64,000 nucleotides of DNA from positions 211,651 through 275,650 of the forward strand of contig NW_017804098.1 in NCBI RefSeq assembly GCF_001625305.1, written 5' to 3'. Below the pieces are notes generated by a model. The model made no database searches and had not been told where the DNA came from. It saw nothing but the letters and a program-made list of their open reading frames with translations. Positions 1 to 11,900 of this stretch are shown here, in pieces (position 1 is the first letter of the stretch; the number at the start of each line of letters is the position of its first letter). Origin of the DNA: Branchiostoma belcheri. Lineage: Eukaryota; Chordata; Leptocardii; Amphioxiformes; Branchiostomatidae. The position numbers and the translations under genes were made by a program.

Positions 1-48
1 CAGCTCAGCAAACTGGTACTTACTCTCCTCCAGGTCCTCCATTACTTC
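1..48 (-). CDS. AMPD2: AMP deaminase exon 10, partial (cut by window edge)
   Basis: After the acceptor CCATTAG, sixteen codons [16 protein letters not shown] run to base 1. This matches the family's [14 protein letters not shown] segment. The remaining catalytic residues lie to the left of the window. Confidence 0.93.
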
Positions 49-2857
49 CTAATGGAAATAATTATAATTCAGTTGAACTTTTACACAAAAGGGTAGGAAA
101 ACTGCACCCATGTAATGCTTAAGTCGATTCATAACCTTCCCTGACCAGTTTATGAATCTAACTATCAAACATGAAATTGGAGATTTTGTGAGTTCATTGG
201 CACAACTAGAGATGGTCTGAGGTACTTGCAATATTACTATTATTATTATTAGCAGGAACATTGCAGACTGAGAGCTTGTTCTAACACAGCCTCCTAAGTT
301 ACTTCAGGCTTAAGTGGTATACCCCTGTAACTGTGGATTCTCTTTCTCCCAGACTGCCAACTTGATGTTAAGGTCAATCTGTGGTAACCAAATAAAAGGG
401 TAAAATATCAAACCCCTGTAAATGCATCCATTACAAACAATAAGAACAGGACACTTGAGAACTTAGGACCTTTCAGTACATTACCTTCATAAGTTCAGCG
501 AAGTATTTTCCATCCATGTAGTTGTCAGTCTTGAGGAATATCTCCCTGAGCATGCTCTGTCCCATGGGGTTGTACTTGTGGTTGAACTTGTCAAACCGGT
601 GGAATGTGTTACGGTCCTGTCAGGAGTCAATGTGTATATTAATTATTTTGCAGCACTCTAGATCTAGTAGAAATATACATGTAGTCAATTCATGAAGATA
701 CAGACTCAAAATTCTTATCCTAGAAAGATTATCAAATAACAGATACATGTTGAAATATGTTGGAATCTTTCCGTATCATTGCATTTTTACAAAATCATTT
801 TCATTTACTTGAGTCAATTTGTTTAACAGCTGTACATACAAGGTTGTGTGAAAACGAAGTCCTACTTACCGCATGGACATCCAGGGAGTCCACATTCAGC
901 TCATAGGCTGTTAGGTTCAGGTCCTCAAACACCTACAACAGAAGGAATAGTTGAACAGATTTCTGGTAACCTTTACAACATATTACACTTTAGACATCCA
1001 TGCAAAGTGAAGTATGACATCCACTGTTTCCTGTTTTTACTTTTAAGGTGGAACTGCCAGCACAAATGTATATATGGGGTTAGCCATTCCAAAATCTACA
1101 AATGCACATTCGAAGAGATACATGTACCTCTAATGCAATGACAAAAGGAATTGATATTGCTTGTACAAGTCAATAGGACATTATCTTATGTACAAGTAAG
1201 TTGTACAGAGCAGTGCATCACTGTATGATCCCCACCTCTTTCAGGGTCTGTTCCTTGCCTCCATTCTTGATGACCACCTCGTCAGCGTGCTTCCTGAGCT
1301 TACTCTTGATAAAACGCAGCAGGTGTTTCTGGTTCATACAGGAGGCTGCATGGATGTGAGTGTCCACCTACAAATGTTGAAAACAGGAAAAAAACTGGTC
1401 ATCTACATGTAGTTATGCTTTAAATTATCTCTTTTCTTTTTGTATAAATGGTTTTGTATCCAATGGATCTGTGAAATGGGTCTCATGTGTATCTTTCATT
1501 CCTCCTTTTTGTCAAACATAATCTTCCCCACCAAAATGACATTTACTACAGTAAAAGACCCCTGGCTGACCTTCCTGATGTTGTAGAAGTCCCTGTGTGG
1601 CACCTCCTTCTGAGCCACCAGCTCATTCATCTCATTTAGCAGCACGTGCAGCTGGAATTTGGACGACAGGTAACTCAGCCGCCGGTAGCAGAACGACTTT
1701 CTGTAAAGGATTGTCAGCTTATTAGATTAATGATGAGTCATTGTCCCACGGGTTATGTTACCTACATTTGTATTAAAAGGCTTACATCCAAGTAGAGGTA
1801 AGTAAAGAAATCATTCATTTGGCTTTTACCATACTAGTATAAAGTGCAGTTTCAGGCATGACTTACATGGGCCCATCAGCTATCAGGGCATACAGCATGT
1901 TCATATCAGCGATGAAGGAAGCCAGGTCAGGATAGGGCAGCTCAATGGGCTCGTCAGCTCTCATGGCATCAAGGTTATCGTACACATGAACCACCCCATC
2001 CACCATCTTCACCTCGTAACCCAGGGACTCAGGCAGGGTGGGGTTAGCCCAGGGGTCTTGTCCACACACTGGGGAACTGGCCTCCAATGTGTCCTCTCGC
2101 TCTGTACAAATTTATGCACAAACAGTACATTGTAAGTTGATGAAGGTTAGACATCCACTTAAACAATAATCATCGTAATCATAGAATATCATTGACCAAA
2201 GGCATAATGTAGTGGATGATACCTGAAGTGTCTAACAGTTTTCAAAATCTATCCAGTTACCTGAGTAACTGTTATCATTATCTTGGTGTCCAGAAGTAGA
2301 GTTTGTCTGTAAGTACACTGTAAGCTTAAGGTCCTTGGCTACACAGGGCAACGGTTATTCACAAGTAATCGAGTAAATAAGTCATTATGATAAGAAAGAG
2401 TTTAGAGGACAAATTCCCATAATGATTCCTACACAAATCTCTTCTAAATGTATGACTACATTACAGCTTGATTCCTGCACAAATCTCTTCTACATGTATG
2501 ACTACATTACAGCTTGTTGGTAGCATGTGCAGGTTTCTAGAAGACTTTCTTCAGGGCTATGTCTATTTCTAACTTGCAAAGAGATGTACCTATGTCCTGC
2601 TCAGGCTTGCACCCTCCATCCATAACCGGTGTCTCTCCAGTCTCCGACATGCGCAGGTAGCGCTCGGTGGTGAAGGGGAAGGACTGCATGGCCGTGTCCA
2701 TGTACTTCTTACGGATGTACAGAGCCGCAGTCAAGGATGTGGCAGCCTGCTGGACATCACTCAGGGGAACCTGTAACATCGACAGTAAAATTATCATACG
2801 CATTCAAATTACCGGTAAATGTGCAATTTTAAAAGTTTAAGTTCTGTCTCAGACTCA

Positions 2858-2900
<43 letters not shown>

Positions 2901-5900
2901 TACATGAGCAGCTTTCAAAATCTAGCATTCCAAACTCCTCCGAGAAGCATTGAGAAGACTTGCCCCAGTGGTTTCATCCCCAGTGATGGACACTCTCTGG
3001 AACTGTCCCAACACCTCCTCCTCTTCCTTTGTGAACTCTGCAGGTGTCAAGGTGGTCCCAAAGAACGTCGGGGATTTCACATTCTGTTGGTGCCTGATGG
3101 GACAAGATTACACAAGGAAGACTGTTTTAGAAGTATTGCTATCAAGTACAATATGGGAGTGTCCAAGGTGGGTAGGTTTGCTTGACTACTAGTACCTATG
3201 CATACTGCACAATGTATGCAGATTGGACAGTGTATACTGTACATGCTGACTGAATATGCAAAAAAAATGTAATTTATCTGTACAGTAATTTGAGTGGCCT
3301 TGTTTTGTTATCATAAAGTGTTATCAGGTCATCATAAAGTGGTCTTACACTTGACTTTATGATAACCTGATCTGAAAGAGAAGTACATTTAAATCCTGAT
3401 TTTTACTTTTGATCATTTGTGTTTTTAAGTTGCCTATATGTAACTTTACTTAATGCTCTGGATGAGATGGAAAAGCACTTTGTGTTTCTAAATGAAAGAA
3501 TTACTGTCAGGGCCACTGGGACTAATGTGCCCATATAGCTTACTGTGAGAGTATGGGAGTGTTAATGGGTACATAGCACAGCTGATTTTCACACTGATCT
3601 GTCACTATTGTGATCTGTCAGTCACAGTACAGGGTAAAGGGCTTAACTGGTCACTTTTGATCCAGGTAAAAGCTCATAAAGTGCACAATTAATGCTACAT
3701 GCCCTTTTGGAGAAAGCTACAAAGGGCACTTACTTATGCATGCAATATCTAGTTATGGTATAAAACTGAAATAGCACCTGATGCAAAACATGTCCATTAA
3801 GGTGGAATTTATTAACCAAAACAATGTCACAAACTATTGTAGGTTAGCAGATTTTTGCCATGCAATTTTGGATATGGTTACTAGGTATCTAGCATCTAGC
3901 AAACCAGCCTGGTGGCAGATATGTTGAATAATCTGTTCTACATTGGTCCAAACAAAAGGTGTTAGAAGCTATCAACAATTGGCATAATCCAACAGTAATA
4001 AGAAACTTTGTAGGCATATAAATTTAATATGTACACTTCTATATGTTGGGCTTGGTTGTAAATGTATGGCACAGATTAACTTGATCAATATGAAAGTGGT
4101 CATTCTGAGTAAACAATTATTCATGTTTGCAATGTTCGTCTCTGAAACATAATATTTAAAATGTTGATGTACTTGGGGACCGATAGTGACCTACTGTGAC
4201 AGCAGGTTGTAAAATACCAGACCACATGGTACTGTTTCTATAGAAAAGATGGGCAGGCTGCCTCCCTCACATGTGCTTCCTTGTGCTACATATGGATCAC
4301 CATGGAAACAGGATGTATAATTACAGGAAATTGGCCCTTTGTTATGCACACAGTCACTCTAGTGGCATGGAATAATTTCTCCAGATTACCAGTTGTGCTC
4401 ATGAATAATCGTTTGGAATCAAGAAGGTATAAACTATAATTGTGATAATGACATCAATTAGTTACATGGTCCTCAATTTGGTTAGGTGGCTCCCATTTTG
4501 GTTAACATCTTCTACAAATGTCATTTTGATTAAGATTTATCTAATAGTATGTCCTCTCCTCCTGGGTGGATTAAGTTTTTAATGTCTGTCATATTTTAAT
4601 TTTCAAATATAATGTTCAATCAAAAATTTCTCCCAGGAATTACAATTGAAACTTGTGCATACTACATCATACTACAATCTACATTATACGAGTACATTTG
4701 TGTAGCATTAGCAAATTCCACTTCGCCCATTAAAAAAAGCACCTGGCAAAGCACATCTCCTTGAAGCCTAGCTTGATTCTAGAAGCGCGAGACTGAAAAA
4801 AAACCTAGTACAATCTACAAAATGTGTAATTTACATGTAAGGACTTCAGTTACATTTAAGTAGAATTCAGATTGTTGTATTACATACAATTACCTGTTAA
4901 GTATTCTAAATATCTGTCCTCTATGATAAGGAATCAGACACTCACTCTTGTAAATCTTTGAGTTTCAGTTTGCGGGTAGTTCTAGCTTCCCTGTCATTAT
5001 TGTCGTACCTTCAGATGTTGAGGAGGGGAGGGGGAGTGAAAGGAGGAAAACACACCGCAAAGTTAGTGCACACAACTAAAGAAACAAGCATCACGTCAAA
5101 CCAGCGGTCACTGCCAACATCCGATGTTGACTTGATGCTTCAAAACTGCTATATTGCCATGCTATGAAAGATGTGTTATGATTTTGTAACATCATGATGG
5201 TGGTTTATAATGTAAGATGTGATGATGATGATTCTTACTTCATGGCAAATGTATGTTAGAAAATGTATGTCAGTTTAACATCAACTTCATTCCTTTGAAG
5301 TGCACTTCAAAATATTCACATACATTGTATACAAGAAGAGTCTGCATCAAGATTACAAAACTGACAAAAAAAATCATGCACATCTTTCATTGGCATTGCA
5401 CATTTCTACAAGGATTGTGCTAGGTAGTATCACTGTAGAGGAAGACTTAGTATAGTGGAAGTTTAGGTTAGCATGCAGTGTTGTATGGTTTTCTCAGTCA
5501 TATAGACTGGAATGCAGAGTAGTGGAATTAGAAATGTTGGTGCTTGCAGCGGTCCTCATTAAATCAGAGTCTACAGCTACACAATGTAATTTCACCAGGC
5601 ATATGATTACAAGTACTGGTGGTATGTTTAACCTTTCTGCAAGCACCAATAGAATAGGGCTACAAAACAGTACTAACGTATAGATTTGTACATTTCATTT
5701 ATTGCACCAATAATTTTTAGTCTGGACCTTTAGTTTTAAAAAAATAGATGCACAGGATGTTACCTGTCTGACAAAAACAGGTTATACACCGGTCACAAAA
5801 TGCCAGACACGAACATGTGGCCATCGCATCTGGTTAGTCCCAGTTTTTTAATATTCAGCCAAACACCTAATGGTGGCTTCATGCATTGTTAGAAGTGTTG

Positions 5901-8900
5901 CCAAAATAAATGCAAACAACATGTAGTAAACATTGAGTACTGTAATGTGACCCTACTGACTGGTTAGCACATGCCAATATCTGCCTGTCTGTGACTTACC
6001 TTCCGTCCAAACCCCTGTACAGCACACAGCAAATCAAGGCATGCAAGTAGTGGTAGGGGAAACAACATGGAAAATTTCAGTCACCTCAATATTTCTTTCA
6101 GGTTGTTGAGTAGGTGATTTTACGACAATCCTGTCTAATAAATTATCAATTATCATATTTACAATGTAGTACATGTACAAACTACAATGCATTATATTCA
6201 TATTTCCTAAGTTTACAACACTATCTTATTAACACATTTAATTTAGCACATTTTTTTTCATTGAATTTGAAACATAACCTTTGCATCATGCAATTTTTCA
6301 TGAGATACCAAAATGGGTTTTCAAACCTTGCCAATTTTTTGTTTTATATTCAGACTATTGCAAATACACGAAAAAAGGAAAATTTGGTTTTCCCTTGATA
6401 GCCAGTCAAAATACATGTAAGTGGTAAATTTAACAAATGTACATGTACTTAAATTTTCTACCGTCTAAATTTTGACATTTCCTAACCTTCCTTTCCTAAG
6501 TTTTATTCGTAACCCTTGCTAGGTTTTAGTACCTAACCCATCCTCCCTTGTAAGGGCTGACAAGTCATGATCAAGTGTAGGTAAGATAAAGTAAGAGGGA
6601 TGAGAACACATCAAACTGAGGGGTTAGTGTAAAAGCAGCACTGCACACAGGTTAGGCAGGTCACAATGCCCAGGGGTGTCAGGCTGAGCAAGGCTGGAAC
6701 ACTCATGTTGTTTATTCCAAGGACTTCTGTATAATGTCCTTGTTTACACATAGCTAATGGATCATATTTTTCTTTTTCAGGAATGTCGGATAAGCAAAGG
6801 ATTAACTGTTGCATGTATGCCCCGCATAACAGAAACATTAGGGAAAAGATGTGTTTTGAGGGAAACATAACTAGATAAATCCAAAACACATCAACTTATT
6901 TTCTTCTGATGAAAATCAGACTTACATTTCAGATCAAACCATTTTCTCATTTTGTAACCTTGTTGATTCAAGAGAAAGTTAGCAATGAACAGGGTTGTAC
7001 AGAATGTCTTTTGTTTGTAAGGATAATGGGCCTGCAGTACAATACCTGTCATTACAAGGAAATGCTGCGAAATTCTTTCTAACAATGGTCACCTAATTTT
7101 GGTGCCGTGGTATGGTAATACCAGTTTTTCCACCAGCGTTGTTATTTTGTTGTGGTAGCACCCCTATGCCAGGTCACAGTACTAGTATACCACCATGGCT
7201 GGATATAACTTATTGGTTATATGCTCCTGTTTTGAATGGTGCAATTTTTCTCTTCAGTACATTAGTGATCCAATTTGCTACAGCCTGAAACTCCAGGGAA
7301 GGGCACTGCCACTCACTTAAACTTAATCTTAACATCGTTGCACTGGCTCATCTGTCGCTCCAGTCGCTTCTTTTTCTCGTCCTCCGACTCCAGAGGACAC
7401 TGGTCGGGGTACTCGTACGGCGCCGTGAGGTCCGGGTGGAAGCTCTCCGACTCATGGCGACTGCGCTGGAACAGGTCGTTGGCGATCTCCTTGAACTTGT
7501 CGTCCATGACTGTATGGACATGCTTCGGGAAGGACGAGCGGGTGGGAGAGAGCACGTTGTTCCGTGGGGGGGACAGAGACCCCGCCAGGTTAGTCTCAGT
7601 CTCTGTGTGGGGAGGGAACAGTGATGGGTCATTTCTGTGGTAAACATGCAGATCAGGTGCTTAGGGAAGGAACTTCATGGTAGAAAATATACCAGTACAT
7701 GTAAATGGAAATACTTAGTCATGAATAGAGTAAAAGTAAGATATGACTTTTAACAATGTTGAACCTGAAATCTAAATATTGATGATAACCGTTACCCTTA
7801 CTTATAGTTTTAACGGTATCCAGCTGCCTGGCACAACTGCCTTAGAACTTTATTACTTACAACGAGGTGCTTTAACCTAACAGTTTGTTTGTGGACCCAG
7901 CAGTTGTTTAAACTCTCCAGTAATGTTGAACAGTTTGGATTTTGCTGATCAAGACTAATACCCTACAGTACATACATATCTAGACAAGATATGCACTGAT
8001 AGAGGACCCTGCATGCACACAGTTTCCATTGACTAGCAAAGACTTGTAACTTAAACTTGTAAAATAGACTATGGTAACGATTTTACAAGTTGCATGATCA
8101 AACTATCACAATACGACATGATAATCTGCACAAGATATAGCAAATTGCCCAGATACATTGGATGCATGCATGAAAATGATAAATATCACCTACAAACAAG
8201 TCAGGCATCAAATAGATTAAGATTATATGGTCAATCAACACTTGGACCACCTCTGTAAATGATACTCCTACGAATTGTCCATGTACATGAGCCAGCGATG
8301 GTGAACAAAATTGTCACGTCATGCACATCAATATCTACCCTCAGCTGCAGTGCTGATCGTGCTGCATTGTAGCAGCCTGAATCAAGATTTCAGGATTTTT
8401 AGATACACCCAGGACTGATAAGTACAGATAATGCACAGGATGGACTGTTACCCACAGACGACTGCTTTTCCTGTACCTAACGGGCCATTTTCTGTCACAG
8501 CTCATTCTGTTGCCACTTGCCGGTGAAATCATAAATGGCGGAATGGACGCTATCTATTACCTGTGCTGGCTTTAACTGGGTAGGGAGATGAATATGAATG
8601 AAGAAGAGGCAGCGGAGGTACTGCAGGTCATGACATTAAAAATGTTATCAGGGTTGAGGGGGACATCTGATGGCAAATAACGGATCCATAGGTCACCGTT
8701 TACCTCTTAAACAAAAACAATTGTGCTGCCTGCTATCAGATAGATCAACAGTTGTCCAAATTTGCCATAAACACACAGAATCATTGACAGAACATTTCAG
8801 TTTGAAGCAAACTCTGAGCATTCTTTTAGCAGAAAGGGAATGAAAATATACATTTTCTTGAACCTGTCATTCTAAACTGTAGATTGGACTTACAAATGCC

Positions 8901-11900
8901 TACCCTAACTACTGATCAATTTACTCAGTCATCACCAAACAAAACTGATAAATTCTATTTTCATACATAATACATGTAAAGCTACTGAGCAATGGTAGTG
9001 AAATATCTTGCAGCCGGTGAATGTACGTGTACACTGTGTACATATATACATCTTTGCTTTGCGGCTTTCCCATTTCTAGTTGTAGTGCCTTGTCATAAAT
9101 AACAGTCTGGTTGTGAATGGTGCACTGCACTCAGGATGTGACCTTTGGAAGGCTCCAACCACTGACTACACTGATCTTCCTGACTCCTCCTGGTATCAAA
9201 CCTGGTAGTTTCTATCTCAAAAGAGCAACAGATACATGTAAAGGCTAGCAATACCTTAATTCAGGGCAACTCCATGGTGACCTAAAACCAATAGCTCAGA
9301 AGATCTGACTGGTGAGAATCCACAATGGCAGCCAGAAACACAGGCCAGCTGGTCCCCTTCTGGCTGTCTCTTACAAAACAGCTGATTTACAAAATTTGAA
9401 TGGAACATTCCATTTCCTAGGAAAGGGGCAGCCCTTGCTTGTAGGGCAGATGGAATTCAGGTGTCTTTTTTCCCAGGAACAGTACTGATTCTCGACATGA
9501 ACAAAATTATTCTTTTCATTCTGTAGACCTGTCACTGATATAACAACATCATTGCGGCCTACGCAAAGGTATGTTCTTCCACATTTACTGCAAAATATAC
9601 ATGTATATAGACACGAACAGCACCAAAATTGTGTATACACTATACTGTTGTTTTTCCTCAGAAATATTCAGACCTGTCATCGTACAGTATGTATGGTTGA
9701 AATACTGTCAAGCACAAAATCATTTTGATTCTTATAAGATGTAATAATAGAGATTTCCAATATTCCATTAAACCACGCTAGGAATTAAACAATCAATATT
9801 TTGTGTACAATAATATATATTATGGCTATAGCCCCTTTTGAACAAATTCAATTCAAGGGGTCCGGAGTTCCATGTGAAAAAAGACCATCTCCATCCCCTC
9901 TTGTATCCCATAACTACGAATAATTCTGACAAAATAGTGAGTATATGTATAACAATATATGTATCTCAATAGAGAAAAATACATGATGAACAAATTAATT
10001 TTACTATGATTTTAATTTTTCACCTCATATAATGATATTGACCTTTTCCAAAAGAACATGCAAGGAAAAGCAACTCTTGGTAGTTGTGGTCATTGCATAT
10101 TGATTGCATAAAGTTTTGCTAAACATATCCTATATGGTTGCACAAGATGGGCCTGGGGTGCAATACCGGTAAGTGGCTGCATGTTGAAGGGCGTCAAGGG
10201 TCAACAAATAAAATCTTTGCCAACCTGTACCTCCCTTGAAGCCAGATCCAGGACCAGATCCTATTGGCCAAGCTTTTTTTATGCCGTCTTTGTACATGTA
10301 CACTCTGGTGTTATGAGAAACACATTGTTAAAGATTGTTGAAATATTTCAGAACGTGGAGAAACTGACTTCAACATCAGAAGTGTATGCTATTAATTAGT
10401 GATTTTTAAGGTTGATGCTAAATTATTTTTCACAGGATACATTGTATCAAATGTCCGCCTGTCTGAATGGGTAGAATCACCACCATTTCTTTGAACTTAC
10501 AACTTCAAGTCAAACAGACAAAGTAATAGAACATGCAAGAAACATGGAAATGAAATACTGCACATAGAGGATAACTGATACAAGTATACATGTCACCACC
10601 CACTGAAACCCTAGAATAAAATCCATGAGTGCCAGATAACCTATGTCACCATAAATCAGTCCTGGAGAACAGCCAAAGTCCAACCAATTTGAGCAGCGAA
10701 AACAAATATCCAATGGCAGGTTTCAGTAAACATGTTTGTTAGACATTCCAACAAAATGACTCTCATGACGTGACTTAGATGGTGCAGCACACAACGTTGG
10801 TGATTGGAATTCGTCATACAAATGTTAGAACTTAGACCAACAGCTTGTCTTTTTTTCAGGTCTTGAATCTCTTATGTCAACACTCAATGACTCACAAATC
10901 TCTACATTATCACAGACTCAGTGTAAAATTATCAACCTCCCATATTTGACATACCACACAATGTAACCTGACAAATCAGATCCATTCTGCTGCCTAGATA
11001 TCAAACAGATTCGTCTTGGAATAAAGACACTTCACATGTACAATACTTTAAGTCAACCATTACAGTCACTTGAAAACAAATGTTAATTATTCCTTTGATG
11101 GAAAGTTGACATCGTGTCATACTCATAGATCTACCAATGAATCATAATAAAAAAATTGACATATTCTTTAAAAAATGTTTTCTACTATGATTCAGTATCA
11201 ATCTGTAGTATAAATTCATGTAAAAGATATTGATATTTACCAACTATCGGCATTTCACTATCTTTCTGCTTGTTTTTTCACTGGACTGACTCTTCTTTTT
11301 TCGGTAGTTGTCTTCCTTCCCTGTACTGTTGACTGTGATACGTATGTTGGAACCTTTTGGCTTTTATAGCCAGAATGACACTACCCTATCTAGAAACTTC
11401 CAGCTCATGGCGGTAGTATGTGGTTCTTGGCATCAACTCATTAGTCTAAACATAGGATGCCCAAAAGAAGAAGACATGTACATACTGAATGGTAACTTCA
11501 TATAAGTGCCTTATCGTGTGGTATTTGTTTTCATTGCATAACTGATGTCATTTGAGATATTGTGTATCCTGAATTTAGTCGCCTTTTGGCACCAAATTTG
11601 TAGACGAGTTAGGCAACAGGGAGAATACAAGTGGATAACATTTGTATATGCAATGTACACTTCCTTGAGAAATAAATCACAACAGGTAACTTAGACAAGG
11701 CAAAATAATTATGTTTAAACTCCTTTCCATTATATAATATAATAATTTAGTTTCTTGAATTCTTCTAGTATAAACTATTTTCAAGTTTCTTAAACATGTA
11801 CAACATTACTAGTAACTGTACTGCCTGATGATAGTACATGTACACTGTAGGTTACTCTATTGTGTAAGTGTAAGTATGGTTCAGTTAATCATTTATGATA

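Noticed and set aside
2904-3192. Plus-strand open frames of 80-93 codons
   Set aside because: They lie opposite AMPD exon 3, whose protein, phases and family match are clear. The plus frames are shadows.
11238-11252. ATGCCGATAGTTG followed by GTAAAT on the minus strand, phase-compatible with AMPD exon 2
   Set aside because: Only four codons, with no promoter motif and no pyrimidine-rich acceptor; one such match by chance is likely in a 6-kb intron.
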